A stretch of DNA of 64,000 bases from Paulinella micropora (lineage: Eukaryota; Cercozoa; Imbricatea; Euglyphida). Below the pieces are notes generated by a model. It made no database searches, was not told the DNA's origin, and saw nothing but the letters and a program-made list of their open reading frames with translations. Both the position numbers and the translations under genes were made by a program. The DNA is taken from contig BJOX01000160.1 in assembly GCA_009731375.1 (NCBI GenBank), positions 636,778 to 700,777 of the forward strand, written 5' to 3'. Within the stretch, counting starts at the first letter, position 1; every line of letters starts with the position of its first letter. Below, one piece after another: positions 1-11,348 of this stretch.

Positions 1-665
1 CGGGCGGCTCGGCTTTGATTGCCTTGCTTGCGCGCGTAACCCGAGTCTGCGGCTCCCATTCTCTCACTTTCATGAGGAAGAAATCGTTGAGGCAGTCGTC
101 GCCGACACATGTGCATCTGGTGGCCGAAGAAGGTATATCTTTCCGACGTGCCAGTGCATGGTTTTTACGTCGTCGGCCGACCTCAGCTTTGATTCAGCTG
201 GTGGGCGTCTCGGCACCGGTTCAACCCTCTCCTCCTGTTCCGACTGCAGGTGGTTGGTCGGCCCTGGCGCGATAACGTCCCCTTCGGAAGCATCGGCTTG
301 TTCGGCCACGACTTCTTCGGCTTCGTTATTATTCGTATCATTCCCCTCGACTACGGCCGCCAAGGGTTATGTCGGGATCTCTTTCGCCTCGGCCGTCTTG
401 TCTCGGCGCTTGGGCGGCGGCCTTAAACTGTGTTCCAGCTTCTGTACCGCTTCCGTCATTGTTTCGTTACGATCCAGCATGGGGTTAAAACGCATCAGCC
501 GCCGTACATGTACTACTAGCGTCTTACCTTTCCCTGTATTCGGTATGTCAAAGCACCTACTTGTTCTACAACAGTGTAAGGGCCTTGCCACATCGGGAAG
601 AGTTTGACGCTAACCAAGTTGGGTACCTGGGGTACGTACACCTGGAAGACTAAGTCCCCTTTATG
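1..665 (-). pseudogene. Gypsy E integrase C-terminus: GPY/F module and lineage-specific tail
   Basis: Reading leftwards from 665, a GPY/F module is visible (KGDLVFQVY, then KLFPMWQGPY), followed by HVRRLMRFNPM, which matches NVRRLIKYDPF in element D. After a charged linker comes IYLLRPPDAHV and, one frame over, DDCLNDFFLMKV and RVTRASKAI. Element D has the same blocks (FYLMRPAEQHV, DDTLSDLYLMRV, RVTRTLKIS). The reading frame changes at least twice (near 540-600 and near 110), so this copy is broken. The tail is not a chromodomain I recognise, and its function is unknown. Confidence 0.75.
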
Positions 666-1570
666 GTATTCCCCGACTCATACTTGACTTTGTTCGGCGT
701 CTGCTGGTTTGTTTGTGAGCCTCTTCGGCCTCCCGCGCCTTCATGACGTAGTGTCTGGCTTCCGCCATGACTCGTAGGCGACAGGCCATCAGCTCATCGT
801 GCTCCAAAAAGCCCCCTTGCGGGAGGTTTGGTAACACCAGCTCCTCCGGAATCCTCAAGTGCTGCCCGTATACCAGGAGATTGGGGGAAGCGCCCGTGGC
901 TTTTCCGCCCAGTGCCCTCGATGCGGTGTTGTTCATGGAGAACACAAAAGACGGTAAGGCCTTATGCCATATGTGCTGATTATCGCGACAATACTGCTGG
1001 AGCGCGGCCTTGAGCGGTCTATGGACCCTCTCGATTTTGCCGTTGCTCTCTGGTGAATATGCAGTTACGTACTTCCACTTAAAGCCCCACACTGTGGACA
1101 GCCGAGCGGAGAGTTCGTTTGTAAACTCCGATCCCCGATCGCTGTACACATTTTTCGGCACTCCGGTATATCGGAAGACATGGTCGACCAGGGCCTCGCA
1201 TGTCGATTCCGCATCCTTTTCCACAACTGGTACCGCGAACACATAATTCGAGAAGCGGTCTATGGCTGTCAGGATGTACCGATAATTGTGGGTCTCCGCT
1301 CGCGGTAGCGGTCCTACGTAATCAACATGCAAATTTCGAATAGGTTCTCAACAAGCTTGTATTCGCCATAAAGGCCTCTCTGAGCGTTGTTGTGTGGGTC
1401 TTGGTTTGCTTGCAGTGTTCGCATGTGTCGACTGTGTCGGCAATGGATTTCTGCATGCCATGCCACCAAAGCCTGCGTGAAATAAACCATGACATTTTAT
1501 CCCTTCCTGTGTGTGAGTTGAGAGCAGAGCGGTGAGTGGCTAAAAGGATCGCCTTGCGTAACTGGGTTGG
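661..1570 (-). pseudogene. Gypsy E integrase: H2C2 finger and DDE core
   Basis: The 661-1332 frame (223 aa) carries the integrase core. The catalytic acids are visible: D in HVDYVGPL, D in VYSDRGSEF and E in SNGKIERVHR. Upstream, at about 1380-1510 in another frame, is the zinc-binding block (SRRLWWHGM then VDTCEHCKQTKT), as expected for H2C2. Integrase inserts the cDNA into the host chromosome. The finger and core are separated by a frame change, so the protein is not made intact, although the catalytic triad itself is preserved. Confidence 0.85.
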
Positions 1571-1573
1571 AAC

Positions 1574-2307
1574 CTACAGTGTCCACTTTGAAGGAGTCTT
1601 TTCCCACTTACCGACTGCCCCCTTATACCACAGGAGGTCATCATGCCAGGTCATCGTTTTCTTATGGGCTCTTATCTCTCTTGTCTCAGGGTGTGCTATC
1701 GGGTCAATAGCGTGAGCAATGAAGGGGCCCCATTCCTTAGAGCTCTTCGCCAACTGACCAAACACCTCGGGGCTCGCCACCGTCATATCCATATTATCCA
1801 ACTGGAGAGCACTGGTGACTAGGCTTATAGGCCCCCCTGTTCGGTGTGTTTGTTCGGCAGCCGCGATAATCGCCGACCGTGAAGGGTGAACGTGCTGGGG
1901 TACCCAGAACGACTGGTCCTATCCGCGAAAAATGCGTTAAAGGAGTGTTCATGTTCATGGGTCTGACCCGGTTTTATATCCCCCTCGCTGAGGATGTCCG
2001 ACTGGGTGTCGATCTGCTCCAGCAGGTTTTGCCAGTCATCAGCTTCGTGTTGCGCGCAGCACACGCGACGTATGCATTGCAGCTGGTCCAACAGTTCAGC
2101 TTGAGAATCGGGTCTATATCCCGGTGTCCAGCTTTGCGCGTTGGTGGCCATGTATGCCATCCCCGCCGGCAACGTGTCTTTGAAATCCGCTGTATGCTCC
2201 GTGGCCGTCCAGTCATCATCGGCTGTCCATCCGACTAGGCAGGCCGTGGGAGTTTCTAAGGCAAAGCGATCTAATCCGTCGCCCACGGAGCCTTTCACCC
2301 GAGGCAT
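1574..2307 (-). pseudogene. Gypsy E linker between RNase H and integrase
   Basis: Two minus-strand frames, 1825-2307 (160 aa) and 1574-1801 (75 aa), fill the gap between RNase H and the integrase finger. The first begins just after PDSLSR, the usual end of gypsy RNase H, and is in frame with it. Only one stop (TAG, 2353-2355) separates them. No catalytic motif is visible. Position and frame continuity support it being ordinary pol linker. Confidence 0.6.
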
Positions 2308-3273
2308 CCGTGATAGGCTATCTGGGACCGTATTGTCTTTACCTTTAATGTACTAGATGGTGAAATCATACAAGGCCAGCTCCGACTGCCATCGGGCCAG
2401 TCGTCCCGTATGTTCTCGGTCCATGAGCCATCTAAGGTTGGCATGATCTGTTTGAACCAATATGTTCGGAGCACCCCATAAGTACTCCCTCAGCCGACTG
2501 AACGCCCAAACTATCGCCAACGCTTCGCGTTGTATGGTGCAATAGTTGACTTGTTTAGGCGTCAACTTCTTGCTGACGAACATGATCGGTCTCAACTGTT
2601 TGTGGTCAGAATCGTATTGTTGTAAGACAGCCCCGACCGCGTATTTCGACGCGTCGGTTGCTACAAAGCGCTTCTCAAAGTCGGGGAGAACCAAGACCGA
2701 TCCGCCCTCTGTGAGGGGGTCTCGTGTCAACGCCTCCTTCAGCTTTGTGTATACCTGTGCCGCCTTTGGGGGCGATTCGCCATCCGGGTCGCCGTGAATG
2801 CAGAAGTCCCGTAATGGTTTGACAAAGTCCTGGAAGTTCGGAATAAATTCCGAGTACACCTGTGCCATACAGAGGAAGGAGTGCAGCGCTGTGCGTGTGT
2901 TTGGGCGTGGAAGGGAACGGATAGCGTCCCGCTTCTCTGGCTTCAACTATTACCCCATCCTTGACTCTGTACCCTAGATAATCGATGTGGTCCTTAGCGA
3001 ACGAACACTTCTCTAGGTTCAACCTGAGGCCGAAGGCTTCTAGGCGTCTCAAGATGTCCGACACGTGAGCCAGGTGCTCCGCTTCTGTCTTTGAATAAAT
3101 AACGATATCATCGATGTAACAAAAGCTATACTGGTTAGTATGTCCGTAAGTTTCGGTGAACTTCGGATCACCGTACTTCGGGTCGGACAAAGCCTGATTC
3201 ATGCAATCCTGAAAGATAGCCGGGGCAGTTTTCAATCCCATCGGAAGGACTGTCCACTGGTACACGATCCCGG
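2308..3273 (-). pseudogene. Gypsy E reverse transcriptase and RNase H
   Basis: The 2675-3265 frame holds the RT palm: QWTVLPMGLKTAP and the YIDD box in FCYIDDIVIYS. A frameshift near 2940 moves into the 2353-2946 frame, with the thumb (LCMAQVYSEFIPNF) and RNase H (ATDASKYAVGAVLQQ, REALAIVWAFSRLREYL, TDHANLRWL). The RT fingers and first catalytic Asp block are missing because the sequence is cut at 3273. A TAG at 2353-2355 interrupts the end of RNase H. Confidence 0.88.
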
Positions 3274-3737
3274 TGTACTACCAGATAACATGATTATTAT
3301 TCAGTAAAGCGGTTTACCACGATCGAATAATCCGTAAGGAACTTATCGAGTTCAATAAAACTTCTTTAATGACAATGCAAAGACTGTCAGAACTAAGAAT
3401 AACTGACCGACGGTAGAGGTGATGTTCTAGTTATTCTAGAATGAGGATTAGGTTTAGTAATGACTGGTAAACGTAATCAGTGAAATAGAAAAACCGGAAA
3501 TGAATAGTTGTTATATTCTCACCCTTTACCGTTCTACACAACGATCTAGAAAGGTCTAGAAATATAGTGCCGCAGTAATGCCACTTATTCTGGCAATATG
3601 TAGGTAAGATTGGCATTTCACACTAGTCAGTAAATATCCGGTGTGCGGTGTCAGGTATTCTAATCCTAACGGTAACTAGTGATATTAGAGTTCCATCAGG
3701 GAATATTAATAATGTAATGATGTAGTATCATACTACA
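3274..3737 (-). repeat. LTR (about 464 bp) of an unidentified element
   Basis: The AT-rich stretch starts TGTACTACC and ends CATACTACA, with TG...CA ends and near-inverted termini. On the minus strand it is preceded by a purine run (plus strand CCCCCCC at 3741-3747), as expected for a polypurine tract upstream of a 3' LTR. It sits at the point where the gypsy E RT is truncated. I see no second copy in the window and no clear target duplication. Confidence 0.5.
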
Positions 3738-3779
3738 ATACCCCCCCTGAACTCAACATCACCTCGATAAATTGAGTGT

Positions 3780-4190
3780 CATAGATCAGGTCCCTTCCAT
3801 GGCCTCAAGAAGGCAGCCCCATGGTCCAATGCCGAGCTCAAGCTGTGTGTGTCGGCCAAGGACAGCAAAGCAGCCTCCCCACAGAGAGAGTTGTACAATG
3901 CACTCCGCTCGGCTTGGGAAATTTTCAGGGTCACGGGAGTAAGAAGAATCCACATGGTGTCGGACTGCAAACCGGCATGTCTCGTGATCAAAGCAGCGTA
4001 TTCTCCTAATCGTAGGATGCAAAGAATTTTGGATGAGTGGCTGCGAAAATTTACGAGGGAAGAAATGATGGTGACTGCTTCGCAAGTACCGAGAGAGAGA
4101 ACTCAAAGTGGTTGATCTGTTGGCTCGTGGGCAGGCGGGAGCAGCAAACGCCGAACGGGAAAAGTCAGCCCCCTCCGCACCTACTTTGAA
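3780..4190 (+). pseudogene. RNase H-like fragment of a DIRS-like retroelement
   Basis: The frame around 3790-4115 reads SPQRELYNALRSAW, then VSDCKPACLVIKAA and RRMQRILDEW, the pattern of RNase H from tyrosine-recombinase retroelements. A frameshift in a GA-rich run at about 4090 leads into VVDLLARGQAG, which resembles the AD-LSR end of RNase H. The recombinase follows directly, which is the DIRS order (RT-RNase H-YR). No RT is left upstream. The assignment rests on weak motifs plus context. Confidence 0.55.
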
Positions 4191-4223
4191 GGATCCCCCG
4201 CTGCTGTAACGACCCCATATCTC

Positions 4224-5085
4224 GTGGACGATGCGATTGGTTACATGGAGAGGGCGACCGCAGCACGAACCAACGCTTCGTACGGGAGTGCTATCAATGG
4301 CCTCCGAAATCTTGCAATTAATTATTCGACTGACGAATGGCAGATCCCATATTGGAAGCCAGACGCAGTGGTGATCATCATGTTCCTGACTTACATCGAT
4401 CCGTTCGTTGCGGTCAGCACTGTCAAAGTTTACCTTTACGGTATCCGCGACTATATGTTAAAGTTGGGCCTCGAGGACCCCACCCGCAATCATTTTATCG
4501 AGCTACTGTGGCGTGGAGTAAAACGTTCCAAGCGGGTCGAATTAGACGATCGGTTGACTCTGACAGTCGGTATGCTTTCTACAATTAGCAAATGGGTCCT
4601 GGATTGGGTGAATAAGAAGAAAGGGTCTAAGGCAAGAGTCACAAGGGGTAATTTTACAATTGGACGGTTCGAAGACCGATCGTTTCCGACGTGGATGCGA
4701 AGTAGTGTTGAGCGAGCAGAAGAATCAGTTGATCTGCCCGGTGCAATGGAAACTACGCTACGAAAGCAGCTGTGAGAGCGTCGGATTGAATGAGGCCAGT
4801 TTCAACGCATACTTCCGCTTAGCCGACGGGTCAGCTCTTTCTCGCGACGTCTTCGTCAAAACCATGAGAGAACTGTTCGAGCACGCCGGAGTCGCTACCG
4901 GGAAGAAGTTTAATGGCATCTCTCTACGTCGAGGAGGTGCAGCGGCTTTGGCAGCGGTTGGCGTCCCGGAATGGGCAATCAAACGGGCCGGACGCTGGTC
5001 GTCAGATTGCTACCAGTTGTATGTCGGAGCGGATCGCGAGGAGCTCATGGATGAGGAGAGACGAATGAGCGAACACGCTGATTAA
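4224..5085 (+). pseudogene. Tyrosine recombinase (DIRS-like), decayed
   Basis: Two overlapping frames (4224-4775 and 4660-5085) cover a tyrosine recombinase. The first carries the helical N-terminal core-binding domain (MERATAARTNASYGSAINGL, IPYWKPDAVV). The second carries SKTDRFRRG, ISLRRGGAAALAAVG, GRWSSDCY and a C-terminal Tyr in YQLYV. SLRRGG is typical of DIRS and Crypton recombinases. The box I arginine region seems deleted where the frames change (about 4600-4660), so the enzyme should be inactive. A Crypton origin is possible, but the upstream RNase H fragment favours DIRS. Confidence 0.7.
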
Positions 5086-5285
5086 AGTGGAGCGAAAGCC
5101 CGCCTATGTTTGGTGGGAAAAAGGGTCAGAGTTCACTCAAGTCAGCCCGCGCCTAAGTATATGTAAACATAAAGTTTTTGGCGCCAAAGCTGACACAATT
5201 ACTTCCAACAATAATTTTGAGTGACTCTGGTTATCACTGCGGTGGAGTCCGCACTTTCGTTCCACTTTCTGCTACAACTCGTACG
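5086..5285. other. Flank between recombinase remnant and copia A
   Basis: Downstream of the recombinase stop. I see no coding pattern here. It may be the 3' region of the DIRS-like element. Confidence 0.4.
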
Positions 5286-5293
5286 AGTTAAGC
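5286..5293 (+). repeat. Possible target-site duplication of copia A (AGTTAAGC)
   Basis: AGTTAAGC lies immediately before the 5' LTR and again at 11644-11651 immediately after the 3' LTR. Copia elements usually duplicate 5 bp, so 8 bp is long and part may be chance. Confidence 0.45.
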
Positions 5294-5584
5294 TTTATAC
5301 CAACTTCTTTGTTAGAATAGAATTGGTAATGTAATTCAATATGCCGTATCATTTTCACAATTGAGGACCTAGAATTTAATTGTTAGGACTGATATTGATC
5401 AATGGACTTGAGTTATTATGATTAGACTGATTAGGTCAATTGTAAGAATCAGGTCAGGACACGCGCTCTTAGTTCGCGCCTCCTTTGTACCTCAATCTGT
5501 GCTTAGTAAAATATTTCAGATTTGCCAAACTAAGCAAATCACAAAGTGCTCCGGTCTTCTACACCGTTCCGGTAAAGTATTAAT
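5294..5584 (+). repeat. Copia A 5' LTR
   Basis: 291 bp, starting TTTATACCAAC and ending GTATTAAT, nearly identical to 11349-11639. Its ends lack the usual TG...CA. Confidence 0.9.
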
Positions 5585-5596
5585 GGTTATGACCTC
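5585..5596 (+). promoter_or_regulatory. Copia A primer-binding site
   Basis: GGTTATGACC directly follows the 5' LTR. Equivalent GGTTATGA/CGA-type sites follow three other copia LTRs here. The sequence is complementary to an initiator tRNA-Met anticodon arm (CAT followed by AACC) rather than to a tRNA 3' end. Confidence 0.6.
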
Positions 5597-7292
5597 TTCT
5601 GCGCTAAAGGACGCTGCGACCGCTATCCTACAGGGAAAGGCACCTACGTTCAAGGATGGTGCGAGTGGATGGAGCTGGGACGACTGGTATGCGCAGGTTC
5701 GGGCAGATCTCGCTTCCGTGGAATGCTGGGAATATGTGCAGCCTTTGGCTGAGGTGATCGATGGATAACCGAGGTGGAGGCGGAACTTCGCGCGGAAGCT
5801 AAAGAAGTCAAGGAAGCAGCGGCGAGGCGGCAACGGGGAGATGTCGACGTCAAGCAACAAGAGCAAAGCAAGAGCTGATTCCGGTACAGAGGCGAAGGGT
5901 GATGGCCAGAAGGGCCCAAATCTTCATGTGAATGTACAAAGGATTGGACTACGGGTCGGCGTCGGAGCGGATCGTGAGGCACCTGGCGCGGGAGGATCGG
6001 CCGAGACCGGAAGAGTTATTGAGATTGCTCCGGCAAAGGTACTAGGGCAAAGACGCTCACCAGAAGCAACAAAAAGGAATAACCTAGTATGCGGGTGGAG
6101 ATTCAACTGCAAGGAAGACCTACGGGCGCAACTCAGCGACTTCGAATCGCATTGCCAGTTCTTGGAGGCTCACGCGGAACCGATAAGTGCTACAATGAGA
6201 ATGCAGTTTATTAAGACTGCACTTGGAAAGTGCGAACAAAGGAGCATATGGAAATCATTCCTGGACGCTCAAGTGGCTACACCTTCGGCTACATGGGACG
6301 ACTTCAAGCAGCTCTTCGAGAGGAGAGTGATAGCAAATGAAGCAATGCCAAGGGAAGAGAAAGCGTTGGGGACAGCAATGGTTGCTACGCAGCAGCAGAA
6401 GACAAGGGATGTACCAGCAAAGGAAGGGAGAAAGCTAGAATGCTACAACTGCGGCAACCCGCACAAGTACTTTACTTGTACCATAAAGTGCCGGATCCCG
6501 GGACGTGACCACCAGGGAAGAAGATGTCCTACATTGAAGGACAGGTACCGGAAGAAGATGCCGCCAGGCGGAAACCAGAAGGCGAACGCAAATCAAAGGC
6601 AGAGTGGTAACGGAAGCGCGAGCCAAGACAACGCTAGGCCGGGGGACAAGGGTGCCGGGAAGAAAGCCAACAACGGTGCGCCGGTCGTGTCGTGTTTGGC
6701 AGTGTCTACCAACGACATGGAGATCCCACGAACGATGGATGCCTCCCTTGCACCGGCTGCGGACGGGGGAGGTCTCATCGAAGTTGGGGCGAAAGACACT
6801 GGAAGGAAGAAGGCATTTGCATTCATGGCTGCGACAAGCCCGATGATCTACATTGGAGAGGAAGAAGTGGATGCACCGAGAGACGGCAGCAATGGAAAAA
6901 TAAATATAGCAGACTACTGGACGTGCTTTAATAACGCCTGTTTGAGTGAACTACGATACTGGAGATGGTTTTATAACTTCAAAGTCGTGCCGCACAACTG
7001 GGAGGATTATTTCAAAGGGCTGGAAAAAGGAGCAGGCGTTGATACTGCAGAAGGGCTACTCAAGAGAGTACCGAGGGAGTGCGAGTTCTGCGCCAAAGAA
7101 GCAGCAAAGAAATGTGGCCACTGCAAAATGGTCTACTATTGTAGAAGGTGGTGCCAAGGGCAGGACTGGAGAACTCATAAAGTATTCTGCAAGTATACTC
7201 AGACGGAGGGAGTCAAGTCCTCGTGGCAAGCTGTGCTGGACAACGAAGCTATGGCCCAGCAAGGGGACTTGGTGGGCATGCGTCAACTATAA
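5589..7292 (+). pseudogene. Copia A Gag with retroviral-type knuckle and MYND finger
   Basis: Gag starts near ATG 5589, hits a stop at 5766-5768, and continues in the 5841-7292 frame (483 aa). Between 5769 and 5840 the natural-looking reading (EVEAELRAEAKEVKEAA) is in another frame, so local indels are likely. At 6441-6479 there is a C-x2-C-x3-H-x4-C knuckle (CYNCGNPHKYFTC). At about 7080-7190 there is a full MYND finger: CEFC, CGHC, YYCRRWCQ, then W-x2-H-x3-C. MYND domains normally bind proline-rich partners in host regulators, so this is unusual for Gag. The frame overlaps the protease frame by 70 nt. Confidence 0.82.
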
Positions 7293-9040
7293 CTGTAATG
7301 CGGGCGGACTTGGCGTTTCAACGGATGCTACGCTTCTTTCATGAACGGCCGGACACGGGCAAGACGGGGATGATGCCGAGATACAACAGAACCCTGATGA
7401 TGAGTCCTACGACAGACGCGGCTGAATGGATCGATATCAGCTGGGAAGCTCTCATGCAAGCAATGGAGAGTGCTGGGAATGATAACGAGAGGATGTTGCT
7501 TCGAGAGAGAGCGCGACAATTCCCGCCGCCATACGCTATTGTGGAAGAAAAGAAGACTGCAAGTGTGACTTCGACGGGACCCGGTGAAGAAGAAGAAGCA
7601 CAGACGGGTCTGCAATTGGTTATACGACGGGGTCAGGTGCCGAGTGGAGTGGCTGCAACAGGAGAAAGGAAGGTGGGGACGTGGGATGAGATGCGTACAA
7701 CTATTACGGTTGGAGTGGATGGGGGAGAACGTCTACCTACGGATGCTGTCGATCAAGGCGAGATAGAAGAGGAAAGAAAACCGCCTAACACCCCTATGGA
7801 ATATGACCCTGCGAGCATGATGGCGGTTAGAGGTGAAGAACAAGAAGAAAAGGCGATCTACCTCGATAGTGGCTCATCAAAACACCTGGTTCCGAACGCG
7901 TCAATGTTGCAAGACAAAGCTGACTAGAGGCTGGACCTAAGAGGAATGGATGTGCCTACAAAAGCGACAGTCATGGGGAAGATGGAGTTTGTCGGAATGT
8001 CGGGGGAAGGACAGCCTCAACAAGTAAAGATGGAGGAGGCCTATTGCATCGAAACGTTGGATAGGGTGCTCTTCTCGGCGGGGCAGCTACAAAAACAAGG
8101 ATACGGCATTGTGATGCAAGGCGGCGGTTTCTTCGTTACGAAAAAAGAAATTGACGTGCGACCCAGTGACAAGATATTGGTAGGCGATTTTGATCCGGAT
8201 GCCTGTCAGTATAAGTTTAGAACTGTGCAGACACCGGAGGCAAAAGATGAAAGCAAATCGCATTCACTACGCTACCAATCTGCTTTCTGGACGACTACAA
8301 TGGACCCTGCTGCGGCTGTGGATGCTGGGAAGCTACTGACGTGTTCACTTTGGGACTACTGTGGCGAGACATTCATGAAAATGAACAACATCACGTTGAA
8401 GGGAAAAGGATCTGTCGAGAATCATGCCTGCACTTCATGTATGACAACAAAGATGCGAAAGCATTCCAACTTCGTGGGGGCGTCCTTGACAGTCTGCGAG
8501 AAAGCTGGGGAAGACTGGAGTGGTTATGGAACGGGAAGGATCTTGTTCCCCATGTACGGGGATACTCCCTATTGCAACGTGTTTGTGGATAATGTTACGG
8601 GACTGCTACGCAGCTATTGGTGCAAAACACGAGATCAGAATGCAACCCTGGAGCAAGTGAAGCAATTGCAGGCGTGGTCTGAGACGCAGACTGGCAATAA
8701 GATGAAAAAGTTTCGAACAGATAAAGAATGGATTGCAACGGGCATCAAGGAACATCTGAAAAAGATGGGAGTCGAACGCCATCTGCCTGTGCGAGATGAT
8801 CCAAACAAGGATGCATATGCTGAGGCGGGAATAAAGGTGGTTTTCAGCTTGGCAACTACACTTCTGGTTGCACGATCAGTGCGGGTTTACTTCCTACCGC
8901 TGGCAGTTAACTATGCTACGTTCCTACTAAACATACAAGGAAGGGCAGGGACAAAGCTATCAAGGCACGAGGCATTCTATGGAAGACCCCCCCTCACTAC
9001 TCCATGCTACATCCCTTTGGCTGCAGCTGGCTGTGTGTGA
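7223..9040 (+). pseudogene. Copia A protease, pre-integrase domain and integrase core
   Basis: The aspartic protease site is YLDSGSSKHLV (about 7858-7890), the canonical D-S-G. A TAG at 7925-7927 interrupts the frame, which resumes unchanged at 7946. The GAG-pre-integrase zinc block follows (HACTSCMTTKM) and then the integrase core (VFVDNVTG; TDKEW). I cannot place the final catalytic Glu: the expected NGVAER position reads AGIKVVFS. Near 9000 the frame shifts into the C-terminal part. The product would cleave Gag-Pol and integrate cDNA if intact. Confidence 0.82.
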
Positions 9041-9528
9041 TCTACAAAGAAGGGAAAAAGGGGCAGGAAAGGGGGGAGCCAGGAGTATTTATGGGCATCA
9101 ACGTGGAGCAGTCTGCGTATGTGGTCTGGAGTTTTTACGACGGGAAGATCAAGGTTACGGCAGACATCATGGTGAGGGATTACACAACGCACGGGTGGCC
9201 AACGCTGTACCCAGGAAGCAGAATGGCAGCGTCATCCCAACATCTGTTTCACAGCTCCAACATAGCACGGGAAAAAAGTGGCAAAAGTGACGAAAATCCC
9301 GGAATATTTTTTACCGACGACGAGTGGCTTGTGATCCAACGTCTGGCAGACGAAGTCGGCGAGCCGGAACGGGAAGTGAAATATACGGAAGCCAGTGCGT
9401 TGCCGACAGAAGCGACGGACCAGGGTGTCGATGGTGGAGATGCTGGAGTTGTCAGGTTGGTTAAAGGGGAGGATGAGCTGCCCAACGAAAGTCATGTCTG
9501 TTGCTCAGGGGGTTGCAGGCAGAGCTGA
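9004..9528 (+). pseudogene. Copia A integrase C-terminal region
   Basis: This frame (174 aa) begins with HPFGC, the conserved copia block after the integrase core, and continues with GVFMGINVEQSAYVVW. It then becomes acidic and ends at a stop at 9528, shortly after the RT frame opens at 9501. It is one frame away from the integrase core, so a 1-nt indel near 9000 separates them. Confidence 0.75.
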
Positions 9529-11264
9529 AAACAAGAGGAGCTCTGCTAACCCTGTTGCCCCCAGAGTGGAAAACAAGAGAAATAGGAATGGAGTGCCGGT
9601 TTCATGGGACGGGGCAAATAACCGCTACCAACATAGTCTCTGAGCCTCGTAACAGAGAGAAAACGAAGCCGGATAACTTCAGATCAGGGGCATTTCTGGT
9701 GACCGTACCAGTTCCGTATCGCCAAGCGACTGCGTCTGGCAAATTCAATGAGTCTAGATTTGCGGACATAGACAAACACCTGAAGCTTGGTGCAATAGTG
9801 GAACGACACATCTCTGAAAAGCCTCCGGGGGAGCCTCTTGTGCCGACCAGATTTGTCGACTTTGAGAAGAGAGAAACAGCTGATGGGCCAATGGTGGAAG
9901 CAAAGTCGAGAATAGCAGGCATAGGGTTCTTGCAACCGTCATGGCAGTATGACAAGGTTGATCTGCCAACTTGCAGAGTAGAGATGGTTTGGCTGACGTG
10001 TGCTCTGGCAGTCTTGCAGGACATGGACATTTTCAGTGTTGATGAGGAGAGTGCTTTTCCGAACGTCAAGCTTCGTATACCGGTATGGTTGCGTCCTCCA
10101 GCAGGGTATGTGCCTCCTAATACGGTATGGGAGGCAGTAGGGGGCGTAAATGGTCTCAAGCCATCTGGTCATGTTTATTGGAACGACAGGGTAGTCCCGA
10201 CGCAGAAGAAGCTGTGCTTCCAACATAGCATAGTGGATCCGGTGGTGCTTGCGAGGGTTGATGAAGAGACTGACAAGACAGAGGTGCTCACGTATCACGT
10301 GGATGACAGTATTCATGCTGCGTCTTCAAAGGGCAGCAGGTAAAAGTATGTGAAAGAGCTTAACGGTGAGTGGGGGAATGTCAAAGACCTCGGGCTTGTG
10401 AAAGAGTTTCTATCAATTGAGTTCGAGTGTGGAGTGTACTCAATCACTCTGTTCCAAAGGCAGTATATCGACACGTTGCTGCAGCGGTTCAAGAGGAACG
10501 ATGGACGCCAGTGGATGCCAGCTAAGACGCCCTGGCTGCCGGAAGGGTCGAAGATGGTGCCGGCTTTGGTCGACTATGACCCGCAAGAGATTGTGGGGAG
10601 TTTTATTTATCTCAAGGCAAGCGTACCAGAAGCGATTGCGGAGATTGCGTCGATTGCTGAGCATCAAGCTAGCAGAGAAAAGTTCGACTACTGTGGAGCG
10701 GAACAGCTGCTGCGTTACTTTGTGTACGTGAGGAACAGAGGCGTCAGGTTTGCATCTAGCGGTAATAGAAGGCTGGAGGCGGACTCTGACTCGTCACTCG
10801 GGAATGGTGAAAAGATGTACTCAAAGACGGGTGGGGTAGTGTTTTTGGCTGGAGGCCCGGTGTCGGTCAGGTCGACAACCCAGAAGCATTTAGCAACAGG
10901 AACGCAAGAGAGCGAAACATATGCGGCGTCTGAAGTCTTGCATGACTTGGAAGCAGTGAGGAATGTGTTGCGGTCTTTGCCATGGTCTGAAGGTAACCCC
11001 CTCAAGAAGGAGCTCGATGAGGTGCCGATACTCAGGGTGGACAACCAAGCGACTGTCAGCACGGCAGCCAACTCGGTGTTTGCAAAGCGGCTCAGGCACA
11101 TTGCGCTTAGGCATTATCATCTCACTGAGGCAATACGGAAGGGGGAGGTGATGGTCAAGTGGGTGCCATCCGAAGAGAACAGGGCTGACATACTGTCAAA
11201 GAAGATCACTAGCCCTTCAGTATTCAAGCGTGGAGCTGATCGCTTAACAGGACACTCTGTTTGA
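9501..11264 (+). pseudogene. Copia A reverse transcriptase and RNase H
   Basis: One frame broken by a single TAA at 10341-10343. The RT shows the first catalytic Asp in FSVDEESAFPNV, the GLKPSGHVYW block and the YHVDDS box. RNase H shows EADSDSS, TGGVVFLAGGPV, TGTQESETYAASE, RVDNQATV and EENRADILSKK, so its catalytic acids are present. The catalytic residues look intact, and the stop between the halves disables this copy unless suppressed. The coding end at 11264 lies about 80 bp before the polypurine tract. Confidence 0.9.
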
Positions 11265-11348
11265 CTCTTGCTACATGAGTATGAGACAAAGAAGATAGTA
11301 GTATTACAAGTAGATTGTATTTTGACGTCCTAATGAATTAGGGGGAGC

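Larger units (their letters stand above)
1..3273 (-). mobile_element. Ty3/gypsy retrotransposon E, truncated pol
   Basis: On the minus strand the order is reverse transcriptase, RNase H, linker, H2C2 zinc finger, integrase core, GPY/F module and C-terminal tail, which is the Ty3/gypsy order. The element enters from the left window edge and its RT starts abruptly at 3273, where an unrelated LTR begins. Several frameshifts and an in-frame stop break it. Its proteins resemble those of gypsy element D at 45-54 kb in order and local motifs, so the two belong to related lineages. Confidence 0.88.
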
